This document shows positions 25,308 to 33,626 of a stretch of 64,000 bases of DNA, one piece after another (position 1 is the stretch's first letter; each line of letters starts with the position of its first letter). A program made the translations under genes and the position numbers. Under the pieces are notes generated by a model. That model worked only from the letters and a program-made list of their open reading frames with translations. It was not told the DNA's origin and ran no database searches. The stretch is taken from positions 1 through 64,000 of the forward strand of contig CAZLWA010000072.1 in NCBI GenBank assembly GCA_964563165.1, in the 5' to 3' direction. The stretch is from CAZLWA01 sp964563165 (GTDB taxonomy: Bacteria; CLD3; SB21).

Positions 25308-26861
25308 TTATTTTTCCATTGTCGTAATCGTCAAGCCGGTTTCTGTTTGTTTAACTTTATTAGTGTCAACTTCCTTTCGTTTCATACCGCGTGCAGCCAC
25401 AGCCGCTTTCCCGGCATTTTGTTCCTCCAGAAAAACATATCCGTCTTTATCGAATGTTTTCACCGGAGGAAATGCGTCCAAACGGGCAAACGCCAACATG
25501 GATTCAGCACCAAAAGGCGAGGCGCACTCAAATTCCGCAGGGATCTCCACCGCCTGATTCGCCTTCGATTCATCAATATAATAATCATTGAAAAGCAGCG
25601 TACGCTCACCGCTTGCGATGTTGTACATAAGGCGCACATGCGCCGCGCGATTGACGCGCACGTACACTTTCATCATTTCGCCTTCCGTGAACAGCAGATT
25701 TTCATTGCCTTTATTTGTAAACACCTCCAAATGAATATCGCTGCTGATGACCTCGTCTTCTTTGAAGGCCTTCTGATCCGCCAAAGCCGTGACCGCATTC
25801 TGCGGTTTCAGATCCAGATGAGCCGCTTGAACTAATGCTGCTCTCATCAGCACCTCCGCGCACGCCAGAATTTCACCAGTCGTCACTTCATGTAATCGCG
25901 CAATGATCTTGACCTGCTGGCCCAGTTCCCAATAAGATCCTTCCAGCAAGTTCTGCGCGCCGGATTCCGTGGCGAGGTCGCGTGTGACCTGCGACGACTT
26001 CGGAATAAATCCCTTCGCCTGAGCCGCGATATCCCATTTTTGCATTTGCGATTCCAATACCCGCTGTAAATAGCGGGCCAATGAACTGCTCATTCTCGTA
26101 TCTTGATAGGTAAACGGCGCGACCAATAATTTTCCCGACGGTTGCTTGATCTGCTTTGAGATCTGATACGCGATCGCACGTGCGGCATCATCCACCGAAT
26201 TGATGGATTGCGCCAAAAGCTGCTCGACTCTATTGGCAGATTCCGTTTTGCCCATCATCAATGGGTCATCCATCACCGTCGCTGCCGAAGCTTTACTGTC
26301 GGCGACCAGCAAAATGCACATCGTTTCTTTCAATTCATCATACAAGGGGAATAGGCTTAAATATTTGGCGGCGGCGTCTTCGATGTTTTTATTACTCTCA
26401 TCTTGTTTCGCAGCTTCAATGGTTTTTTTGATCTGACTTTGCAATTCATTTTTTTTCTGCTGATAAATCCGAGTCAAATCTGCACGGCTCACATACGCCA
26501 AGGCATAGAGCGTTTTATCTTTTTTGAAAGTTTCAGTTTTTACTCCCTGGATCTGCAGTGAGGTGGAGCTTTGTGTGACCGAGCTGAAATATTCGGAGGC
26601 TTTTTTCCCTTGTTCCTCTAATTTATTTACGACCTGACTTTGAACTTGCACGGTAACCGTTCGTGCCAGAGCCGCGCGGGCATCATCTTCGGCAATCTGA
26701 TGAGCGTTTTTTTCTTTCGCGAGGTGGCTTCCAAAGCCTGTCAAATACAGTTCCGTCGGGTATTTCGCTGATTTACCGTAATTAGAGACCCAGTCCGGAT
26801 CATCGCCGGCCAGATGTGAGTAACTGGAAGCCAGCAGCAATATCCATAAAAACAATCCCAT
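25308..26861 (-). CDS. Exported LPP20/DUF4384 protein
   Basis: A 517-residue protein with an N-terminal signal (GLFLWILLLASSYSHLAG). Residues about 20-130 match LPP20/LpoB-like lipoprotein domains (DPDWV...YLTGFGS...AEDDARAALART). About 225-350 resemble a FlgO/CsgG-like block (GKLLVAPFTYQDTRMSSSLA). About 365-470 form a DUF4384 domain (FTEGEMMKVYVRVNRAAHVRLMY...ERTLLFNDYYID). The C terminus is low in complexity. DUF4384 proteins commonly pair with caspase-family proteases, and a caspase C-terminal stump lies immediately upstream, so this is probably the surviving half of such a pair. Confidence 0.85.
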   Translation of the reverse strand: MGLFLWILLLASSYSHLAGDDPDWVSNYGKSAKYPTELYLTGFGSHLAKEKNAHQIAEDDARAALARTVTVQVQSQVVNKLEEQGKKASEYFSSVTQSSTSLQIQGVKTETFKKDKTLYALAYVSRADLTRIYQQKKNELQSQIKKTIEAAKQDESNKNIEDAAAKYLSLFPLYDELKETMCILLVADSKASAATVMDDPLMMGKTESANRVEQLLAQSINSVDDAARAIAYQISKQIKQPSGKLLVAPFTYQDTRMSSSLARYLQRVLESQMQKWDIAAQAKGFIPKSSQVTRDLATESGAQNLLEGSYWELGQQVKIIARLHEVTTGEILACAEVLMRAALVQAAHLDLKPQNAVTALADQKAFKEDEVISSDIHLEVFTNKGNENLLFTEGEMMKVYVRVNRAAHVRLMYNIASGERTLLFNDYYIDESKANQAVEIPAEFECASPFGAESMLAFARLDAFPPVKTFDKDGYVFLEEQNAGKAAVAARGMKRKEVDTNKVKQTETGLTITTMEK

Positions 26862-26918
26862 AAAATTCCTCCAATCAATAGTGTGGACAATTTAAGTTTT
26901 CACAGGGTACAGGATCCA

Positions 26919-27113
26919 TTATTTCACCGGAAATCCGAATTTCAAATAAATATTATCGCGATCTACGGTTGGGTTTTGCAGTCCTCCCGTTTTCTCTGAA
27001 ACAGATTTACTCACATATTCTTGCAATTCATCAGTCGAAATAATTCCATCATGATCGGTATCCGGTTCTTTAGATGTCAAACCGAAATTACAAATGTTTA
27101 TATTTACAGTCAA
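26919..27113 (-). pseudogene. C-terminal stump of a caspase-family protein
   Basis: About 64 codons with no sound start. The readable part (SKEPDTDHDGIISTDELQEY, then SVSEKTGGLQNPTVD) aligns with the EF-hand-like tail of bacterial caspase homologues, including the intact ones here (DINHDNKLSANEIF at 7342 and DGKITVKELEAYL at 637). The catalytic His/Cys part is missing; the truncation point lies next to the 3' end of the ABC permease gene. The original gene probably formed a unit with the DUF4384 gene. Confidence 0.7.
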
Positions 27114-27140
27114 CAGCAGCAGCGCCGTGTCTTACCTAAA

Positions 27141-28253
27141 TTACTCGCTCACCTTCCGGTATCTCAGGACCGCCAGACTGAGCATCAGTATTGCAAAACA
27201 AACTAACATGCTGAACGGGAAAGCAATATCGCTGAATCCGGCGCCTTTCAAAAGCACGCGCCGCATGATGTCCACGAAATAGGCGACCGGATTGCCTTTG
27301 GTGACGTTCTGCGCCCAATGCGGCATGCTGTCGATCGGCGTGAATATACCGCCCATGAGCATGAAGATCACCATGAAAAACCATGCCACGAACATCGCCT
27401 GCTGCTGGGTATCGGTGAACGTGGAGATGAACAATCCGATCCCGAGCACCACCAGCAGGTAGACGGCCGCTAATCCGAAGACCAGGAAAATATTGCCGAG
27501 CATCGGTAAGCTGAACACGAATCGGGCAATGATCAGCCCGAATCCTAATTCGAAAAGTCCGAGAATCCAAAACGGAACCAATTTGCCGATGATGAATTGA
27601 TATTTCTTGATCGGCGTAACGTTGAGCTGCTCAATCGTCCCGATCTCCCTTTCCCGCACGATGTTCATTCCGGATAAGAACAATCCGATCATCGAAACCA
27701 ACGCCACCAATATTCCGGGCACCATATAGAATTTATAATTCAGTTCGCGGTTGTACCAATTGGAATACTGAATTTGAATTCGTGCTGCCGCATTACTTCT
27801 TCCTGCTTTGGTTTGGAGTTCCTGTGCAAATGAGGAAATTATGGTTGCGGCATACGATTGAATAAGTCCGGCTGAACTCCCGTCTTCGGCGTTAATGGAC
27901 AACTGAACTTTTGACGTTCCGGCTGTTACGATATCGCGTTCAAAATTGTGCGGGATCCGGAGCACCATACTGGACACGTTCCGTTCGAGATCCTTTTCTC
28001 CGAGTTCGTCTGAAAAAGACTGGTTGGTCAAAATGAAATATCCGGAAGCGGTAAATTTTTCGGCGAGCATCCGCGACGCAGTCGTTTGATCGTTGTCGAT
28101 CAAATGCCATGTCACGTTCTTGATATCGTATGTTGCGGCATTGGAGAGGATCAGCAGTTGAATGATAGGCATCCCGAAAATAATCGGCAGCATTCCGCGG
28201 TTGCGGAAAATTTGGATGAATTCTTTTTGAAGTATGAATCTTATTGTTCGCAT
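27141..28253 (-). CDS. ABC-2 type exporter permease (YbhR/YhhJ-like), distal copy
   Basis: A 370-residue permease from ATG 28253 (MRTIRFILQKEFIQIFRN). One N-terminal membrane helix is followed by a large periplasmic loop and then five C-terminal helices. It contains the family phrase NIVREREIGTIEQLNVTPIKKYQFIIGK. It probably pairs with the permease at 28434 to form the membrane part of a drug or small-molecule exporter. The last gene of the exporter run; a 180-bp repeat-filled gap separates it from the preceding permease. Confidence 0.9.
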   Translation of the reverse strand: MRTIRFILQKEFIQIFRNRGMLPIIFGMPIIQLLILSNAATYDIKNVTWHLIDNDQTTASRMLAEKFTASGYFILTNQSFSDELGEKDLERNVSSMVLRIPHNFERDIVTAGTSKVQLSINAEDGSSAGLIQSYAATIISSFAQELQTKAGRSNAAARIQIQYSNWYNRELNYKFYMVPGILVALVSMIGLFLSGMNIVREREIGTIEQLNVTPIKKYQFIIGKLVPFWILGLFELGFGLIIARFVFSLPMLGNIFLVFGLAAVYLLVVLGIGLFISTFTDTQQQAMFVAWFFMVIFMLMGGIFTPIDSMPHWAQNVTKGNPVAYFVDIMRRVLLKGAGFSDIAFPFSMLVCFAILMLSLAVLRYRKVSE

Positions 28254-28433
28254 AGACTTCTTACCACTGAGCCACAGAGGACACAGAGACAATCAAAAAC
28301 CAAATACCAAAACCCAAATTCCAAAAAAACTCAAAAATAAATGATTAAAGCTGATGGCTGAAAGCTGAGAGCTGACAGCCGACAACTGACAGCCGACAAC
28401 TGACAACTGATAACTGATAACTGACAACTACAA
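28254..28433. repeat. Mosaic repeat between the two permease genes
   Basis: This gap contains CCACTGAGCCACAGAGGACA, then AAACCAAATACCAAAACCCA-type units, then a long run of GCTGA, GACAACTGACAGCC and CTGATAACTG units. It is non-coding. The last type matches the run at 243-282 between tRNA genes, so it is a dispersed family. It may weaken expression of the distal permease. Confidence 0.65.
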
Positions 28434-29540
28434 TCATTGCAACCGTATTTTGAATTTTCTGACACTCACGATCATCAGAAAAAGCATCATCCCGCCCAGG
28501 ATCAAAGTCTCTTTCCACAGATCTGTGATCCCGATACCTTTCAGCATAATGCCTTTCACGATGATCAGGAACCATTTTGCGGGCACGATGTTGCTCAAGA
28601 CCTGCAGAGGCCAGGGCATACTGGAAACCGGAAAAATGAAGCCGGATAAGACAATAATGGGAAGCATCAGTCCGGCGAGTGAGACCATCATCGCAACTTG
28701 CTGGGACTTCGCAATGTTTGAAATAAAAATACCCAGCGAGAGGGCCGTCAGCACGTAAAGTACCGCTTCAAAAATAAATAGAGCAAGACTGCCTTTGAAG
28801 GGCATGTCAAAAACAAATCGGGCCGTTCCCAGAACGGTCATGACGATGACAAAGGACAGAAATAAATAGGGAATGACTTTGCCGACGATAATTTGATAGG
28901 GCTTCAGAGGCGACACGAGCAGTATTTCCATCGTTCCAAGTTCTTTTTCACGGGTAATGGTAATTGAAGTCATTAAGGCGCACACGAGCATGAGGATAAG
29001 CGCAATAAGTCCCGGCACAAATAAAAAGACACTTTTGAGTTCCGGATTGAAAAGCAATTTTACTTCGGGGACGATGGCCGCCGGCGCCGTTTTGCCTTTG
29101 GCCAGGCCGGCCTGATAATCCTGTATGATCAGGGTCGTGTAGCCGATCAGCGTGCTGGCCATGTTGGGTTCGGTGGCATCGGCAATGATCTGTACGCTTG
29201 CCGATCCCTCTTTCAGCAAACGCTGTGAAAAATGTTGTTCGAAGACGACCACTTCTTTCACGCTGCCGTTCTTGAACATGCTTTCGATCTGACGGTCGTC
29301 GGTCAGGTCCGCTATAAGCAGGAAATATCCCGAGGACAACAGCTTATGGGTAATTTCCTGAGTCATGTAATCTTTGGAATGATCGAGGATCGCAATCTTG
29401 GCGTCATTGATTTCATTTCGGATCGCGAAACCGAAAAGTATAAGCTGAATGATCGGCATGCCGAACAGGATCAGCATCGTACGTTTGTCCCGGAAAATGT
29501 GCAGAAATTCTTTGACAACAAATCCCCGAAAACTTTTCAT
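28434..29540 (-). CDS. ABC-2 type exporter permease (YbhS-like), proximal copy
   Basis: A 368-residue permease (MKSFRGFVVKEFLHIFRDKR) with the same plan as its neighbour and the phrase SITITREKELGTMEILLVSP. Its start overlaps the stop of the upstream ATPase gene by four bases, so the two are translationally coupled. Together with two ATPases and a HlyD protein it forms a YbhFSRG-like exporter. Confidence 0.92.
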   Translation of the reverse strand: MKSFRGFVVKEFLHIFRDKRTMLILFGMPIIQLILFGFAIRNEINDAKIAILDHSKDYMTQEITHKLLSSGYFLLIADLTDDRQIESMFKNGSVKEVVVFEQHFSQRLLKEGSASVQIIADATEPNMASTLIGYTTLIIQDYQAGLAKGKTAPAAIVPEVKLLFNPELKSVFLFVPGLIALILMLVCALMTSITITREKELGTMEILLVSPLKPYQIIVGKVIPYLFLSFVIVMTVLGTARFVFDMPFKGSLALFIFEAVLYVLTALSLGIFISNIAKSQQVAMMVSLAGLMLPIIVLSGFIFPVSSMPWPLQVLSNIVPAKWFLIIVKGIMLKGIGITDLWKETLILGGMMLFLMIVSVRKFKIRLQ

Positions 29541-30277
29541 GACTTTTGGCCCCGGGCTAATTGTACAAAGACATCGTTCATGGTATGCGCACCGAACGTC
29601 TCTTTGAGTCCTCGCGGCGAATCGAGCGCCTGGATTCTTCCTTCGACCATGATCGAAACGCGGTCGCAGTATTCCGCCTCATCCATATAATGCGTCGTAA
29701 CAAATACCGTGATGCCGTTGTGAGCGGCTTCATAGATCAGATCCCAAAATTGCCTCCGCGTGATGGGGTCGACGCCTCCGGTCGGCTCATCCAGGAAAAC
29801 AATTTGCGGATCGTGGATCATCGCGATCACAAATGCCAATTTTTGTTTCCATCCCAACGGAATGGAACCGATCAACTGATCCTTCGCGTGTTCCAGCTGC
29901 AGTTTATCCAAAAGAGAATGGGTTTTATCGCGAATGGCTTGATCCGGCAGCCCGTAGATACCGCCGTAAAAGCGAATATTTTCAGATATAGTCAGGTCTT
30001 CGTACAGCGAAAATCGCTGGCTCATATAACCGATATTCCTTTTGATCTGCTCGGTTTGCTTATATACGTCAAACCCCGCCACGGTTGCGGCTCCGGAGGA
30101 AGGGGTCAATAGACCGGTCAGCATTTTCATGGCTGTCGTTTTGCCCGCTCCGTTCGCACCGAGAAATCCGAAAATTTCTCCGCGCCGGACGCTGAATGTG
30201 ATCTCATTGGCCGCAATGAAATCCCCGAAGCGTTTTGTCAGTTTATCCGATTGGATGACAACGGTTGGATCATTCAT
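29537..30277 (-). CDS. ABC transporter ATPase with degenerate signature
   Basis: A 246-residue ATP-binding protein: Walker A GANGAGKTT, Walker B IVFLDEPTGGVD and His switch VFVTTHYMDEAEYCDR. The signature loop reads IPLGWKQKLAF instead of LSGGMKQ, as in one half of fused YbhF-type ATPases. It overlaps genes on both sides (30270-30277 and 29537-29540). It probably heterodimerises with the next ATPase. Confidence 0.92.
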   Translation of the reverse strand: MNDPTVVIQSDKLTKRFGDFIAANEITFSVRRGEIFGFLGANGAGKTTAMKMLTGLLTPSSGAATVAGFDVYKQTEQIKRNIGYMSQRFSLYEDLTISENIRFYGGIYGLPDQAIRDKTHSLLDKLQLEHAKDQLIGSIPLGWKQKLAFVIAMIHDPQIVFLDEPTGGVDPITRRQFWDLIYEAAHNGITVFVTTHYMDEAEYCDRVSIMVEGRIQALDSPRGLKETFGAHTMNDVFVQLARGQKS

Positions 30278-31190
30278 GAGTTTGCTTTTTCATTAATTCC
30301 ATGAATGCGTCTTCGATCTGAGCGGGGATCGGATGCATTTCGATATTTTGTAAACCGGAGTGCCGTAAATAGTTTTTAATTTCCTGTACTTCAACCTGCG
30401 GGCGCAGGTCCGTATAATGTAAAAATTCCCCGAAAGGATATACCGAATGAACGTGCGCGAATTTTTTCAGCGCGCTGATGAGTTCATACCGGTTGTGGGC
30501 TGTGACCGCAAAAAGCGTCCGGCTGAACTGTTTCTCGATATTGGACGGCGTATCAATTTCCAGAATGCGGCCGTTTTGGATGAGCGCCACCCGATCGCAC
30601 AAGCTCGCCTCATCCATATACGGCGTCGAAACGACGATCGTAATGCCCTTGGCCTGCAGCCGTTTCAGTATTTCCCAGAATTCTTTTCGCGAAACGGCAT
30701 CGACGCCGGTAGTCGGTTCGTCCAGAAAAAGAATCTGCGGTTTATGAATAAGCGCGCAGCATAAAGCCAATTTCTGTTTCATACCGCCGGAAAGTTTTCC
30801 GGCGCGGCGTGTTTTGAACGGTTCAATCTGAATGTATATATCTTTGATCAGCTCGTAATTTTCCCGGATCGTCGTCCCGAAAATTGTTGCGAAAAACGTA
30901 AGGTTTTCTTCGACGGTCAGATCCTGATACAGCGAAAAGCGTCCCGGCATATAGCCGATCTGCCGGCGCAATTGTTTATAATTTTTTACAACTTCCAGTC
31001 CGTTGACGACGGCTTCTCCCGAATCCGGAACAAGCAAGGTGGTGAGAATGCGGAACAACGTGGATTTTCCGCCGCCGTCGGGACCGATAAATCCGAACAA
31101 TTCCCCGTCATTTACGGAGAAACTAAGCCGGTCAACGGCTTTGATGCTGCCAAATGTTTTGGTGAGATTGGTTACTTCGATCGTTTGCAT
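30270..31190 (-). CDS. ABC transporter ATPase with canonical signature
   Basis: A 306-residue ATP-binding protein: Walker A GPDGGGKSTL, signature KLSGGMKQKLAL, Walker B ILFLDEPTTGVD and switch STPYMDEASLCDR, in which Thr-Pro replaces the usual Thr-His. It corresponds to the other half of YbhF; here the two halves are separate genes. A C-terminal extension of about 80 residues (VTAHNRYELISALKKFAHVH) is typical of this exporter group. Confidence 0.92.
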   Translation of the reverse strand: MQTIEVTNLTKTFGSIKAVDRLSFSVNDGELFGFIGPDGGGKSTLFRILTTLLVPDSGEAVVNGLEVVKNYKQLRRQIGYMPGRFSLYQDLTVEENLTFFATIFGTTIRENYELIKDIYIQIEPFKTRRAGKLSGGMKQKLALCCALIHKPQILFLDEPTTGVDAVSRKEFWEILKRLQAKGITIVVSTPYMDEASLCDRVALIQNGRILEIDTPSNIEKQFSRTLFAVTAHNRYELISALKKFAHVHSVYPFGEFLHYTDLRPQVEVQEIKNYLRHSGLQNIEMHPIPAQIEDAFMELMKKQTHE

Positions 31191-31248
31191 AAGAGTTTGC
31201 TTTTGTCACCGCGATGAGCAAAGGAGCGGGCAATGTGGATTGACATGG

Positions 31249-32127
31249 CTATTTAGCAAAATTTGCTTCACCCGGCATCCCGATTTTTAACGAACCGTCA
31301 TTGAGTACTCTGACTTTCACGGCATAAACCATATTCACGCGCTCCTCTTTAGTCTGAATAATTTTTGGTGTAAATTCCGCTTTAGAAGAAATCCAGCTGA
31401 CTTCGCCTTCCATCGCTTTATTTTCGTTCTTGTTTTTGTCGATCAGCACTTGCACTTTTTGCCCGATCTTAATTTGCGGCAGCTGGCCTCCGCTGACATA
31501 GACACGCAAAAACATGGTGCTCACATCCGCAATTTTGTACAATGCTTTTCCGTAAGCCACCACCTCGTTCGGTTCGGCGTATTTGGTCAGGACGGTTCCG
31601 CGCACGGGATTGACAATCACGCTTTTTTGAATCTGATCCGAGACCTGCGCGATTTGGGCGTCGAATGATCTGAGGTCGCTGAGGATCGGGTTGTTCTGTG
31701 TTTCGATGGAAACGATCTGTTTGTCAATGACCTTGATCTGGCCGCTGACGTCGTCCAATTGTTTTTGCGTAGCGGCATTTTCCTTGAGCAGGTTCTCCAA
31801 GCGGTTTTTTTCGGTCAGAGCGACGCGTTTTTGCTCCTCCAGTACTTCGATCTGCGCAAGCACATTGGCGGATCGCGAACTCACGCTTTGGCGTGATGCC
31901 GAGAGCTGTAGGCGTTTGAGCGACAGCTGCACCGTGTCGATGCAGCCGGCGAACGTCCGGGCTTCGATTGTGGAGCCTTCTTCGACGTTGAAGGCGATCA
32001 ATTTTCCGGCGGCTTCGGCCGAAACGAGAACTTCCGTAGTTTCGAAATTGCCGTAGGCATCGGATTTATTTCCGTTATCCGAACAGCCCGTCAGAAAGGC
32101 AATTAAGATCAAGCATATGTTTTTCAC
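31249..32127 (-). CDS. HlyD/MacA-type membrane fusion lipoprotein
   Basis: A 292-residue periplasmic adaptor with lipobox FLTGC (Cys 15). A biotinyl-lipoyl-like half (VLVSAEAAGKLIAFNVEEG) leads into a long alpha-helical hairpin (about residues 80-150) and then a second lipoyl half and beta-barrel (VNPVRGTVLTKYAEPNEVVA, LRVYVSGGQLPQIKIGQKVQV). It corresponds to YbhG. It would link the ABC permeases to an outer-membrane channel that is not encoded here. Confidence 0.92.
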   Translation of the reverse strand: MKNICLILIAFLTGCSDNGNKSDAYGNFETTEVLVSAEAAGKLIAFNVEEGSTIEARTFAGCIDTVQLSLKRLQLSASRQSVSSRSANVLAQIEVLEEQKRVALTEKNRLENLLKENAATQKQLDDVSGQIKVIDKQIVSIETQNNPILSDLRSFDAQIAQVSDQIQKSVIVNPVRGTVLTKYAEPNEVVAYGKALYKIADVSTMFLRVYVSGGQLPQIKIGQKVQVLIDKNKNENKAMEGEVSWISSKAEFTPKIIQTKEERVNMVYAVKVRVLNDGSLKIGMPGEANFAK

Positions 32128-32144
32128 AGTAATTCTCCTGTTGA

Positions 32145-32750
32145 TTAAGAATGTTTTTTCATTCCGTTGAGTACGAACATCGCCGCCTGGCTCTTGCGCT
32201 GTTCAATAAAATTCCTGAACTCGTCATCACGGATGTTGAAACCGATTTGAATAATCGGCTTAGCAACAAAAGGGAACACGCACACACCCAAAAGGCTTAT
32301 CAGAAATTGGTGCGGCGCCATGGGGATGTATCGTCCTTCGGCGACCCCTTGCTGAAATTGGCCCAGAAATTTTTGAGGTGCAAAGTGAAATTCCGAGGTC
32401 AAAAGTTTTTTCAATCCTTCCGGATTAGAGGTGATCTCATGCAGGATGAATCCCGGCAAATACGGATGTGCCGATAACAAGTCGATATAGTCATGAATGA
32501 ATCTTGTAATTTTTTCTTCAAGCGGTTCATCACCGTTGAGAATTTTCAGAATATGTGGAAATATTTTTATCACGGCTTCCCGGAATACTGCTTCGAATAG
32601 CTGATCTTTCGTTCGAAAATAATAATGAAGCATAGCTTTGTTAATGCCTGCTTCTTTGGCAATATCCTGAGTTCGCGCTCCGTGAAATCCTCTGCGGTGG
32701 AATACATTCCGTGCGGCTTCGACGATCTTTAGCTCAGTTTCGGAACTCAT
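32145..32750 (-). CDS. TetR-family regulator of the exporter
   Basis: A 201-residue repressor: HTH segment IVEAARNVFHRRGFHGARTQDIAKEAGINKAMLHYYF split over residues 9-45, followed by a helical ligand domain. First gene of the minus-strand exporter run, 17 bases ahead of the HlyD gene, the same order as ybhH-less ybhGFSR with its TetR (cecR). It probably represses the run in the absence of the exported compound. The AT-rich upstream DNA (32760-32840) has an imperfect TTAACT...TTAGTAA element that could be its operator. Confidence 0.9.
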   Translation of the reverse strand: MSSETELKIVEAARNVFHRRGFHGARTQDIAKEAGINKAMLHYYFRTKDQLFEAVFREAVIKIFPHILKILNGDEPLEEKITRFIHDYIDLLSAHPYLPGFILHEITSNPEGLKKLLTSEFHFAPQKFLGQFQQGVAEGRYIPMAPHQFLISLLGVCVFPFVAKPIIQIGFNIRDDEFRNFIEQRKSQAAMFVLNGMKKHS

Positions 32751-32889
32751 TGAAACTTGCAGTTAAGTTGTTAATTAATATACATCAACTGAAAAGTTTA
32801 ACTTATTGGTTAGTAATAATATATTATAACAGCTCCAATTTGTCAACAAAGAACTGATTTTCGTCATAGTTTAATGAATTTGGTCACTT

Positions 32890-32913
32890 TATATTAAGAC
32901 ACCTGAGTCTTAA
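32890..32913 (+). promoter_or_regulatory. Rrf2-type operator and -10 box ahead of the benzoyl-CoA run
   Basis: TTAAGAC (32894-32900), ACCTGA, GTCTTAA (32907-32913) is a perfect 7-bp inverted repeat with a 6-base spacer. It overlaps the end of a TATATT -10 box (32890-32895). The same element in the same position occurs in front of the Rrf2 gene (44024-44043) and the RIC gene (44580-44599). The -35 region here is poor (TAGTTT at 32867), so activation or weak basal expression is possible. Confidence 0.75.
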
Positions 32914-33034
32914 ATTTTGATGATGTCCAATAACTCTCTCTTGGGTTTTTTCAAGTAAAAATTTGAGTCAATTTTGAATTTGCTGAAAGTTGACAGGCAG
33001 AGGAATGGGCAAAAATATAGAGGAAACTGAACCA

Positions 33035-33607
33035 ATGAATATTACTGATGAATTAAAAGCCGAGCATCGTGCGATCGAGGACATGCTTAAAGTCATGGAA
33101 AATGTCTGTGAAAAATTTGAGTCCGGAGTGCAGGTGAAACCATTGCATTTGGAATTGATCTTGGAATTTCTGACGGAGTTTGCCGATCATCGCCACCATG
33201 GAAAAGAAGAGGAATGGCTGTTTCCCGCGTTACAGGGTGCCGGATTGCCTATGCATGGAGGGCCCATCGCCGTGATGCTTAGTGAGCATGAAGTTGGGCG
33301 GGAGTGTATTAAGGGCATGAGAGGCGCACTGTCCAGATATTCTAATGGGGACCAGGCCGCAAGTTCCGCTTTTGTCAGATCTGCCAGAGAATACATCCAT
33401 CTTCTTGCGGACCATATTGACAAAGAAGACAACGTGATCTTTGTCATGGCGGAGGAATGTTTTTCGGATTCTCAAAAACAAACCATAGCGGATGGATTCA
33501 AAAAAATTGAAACTGAAAAAATCGGACTCACCAAACAAGAGTCGCTGAAAAAAATTCTGGACGATTTGAAATTGATCTATTTGAAAGAAGCCGGCAAAAC
33601 CGCTTAA
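33035..33607 (+). CDS. Hemerythrin-domain protein
   Basis: A 190-residue four-helix di-iron protein: LKAEHRAIEDML, ADHRHHGKEEEWLFPAL, LSEHEVGRECI and LLADHIDKEDNVIFVMAEE give the expected His/Glu ligands. ATG 33035 has GAGG about 11 bases upstream; ATG 33005 is an alternative. Such proteins bind O2 or NO. It is the first gene after the Rrf2-type operator and lies 19 bases ahead of had, so it seems to be part of the aromatic operon, perhaps guarding oxygen- or NO-sensitive enzymes. Confidence 0.88.
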   Translation: MNITDELKAEHRAIEDMLKVMENVCEKFESGVQVKPLHLELILEFLTEFADHRHHGKEEEWLFPALQGAGLPMHGGPIAVMLSEHEVGRECIKGMRGALSRYSNGDQAASSAFVRSAREYIHLLADHIDKEDNVIFVMAEECFSDSQKQTIADGFKKIETEKIGLTKQESLKKILDDLKLIYLKEAGKTA

Positions 33608-33626
33608 AGATTTAAAGGAATAACTC

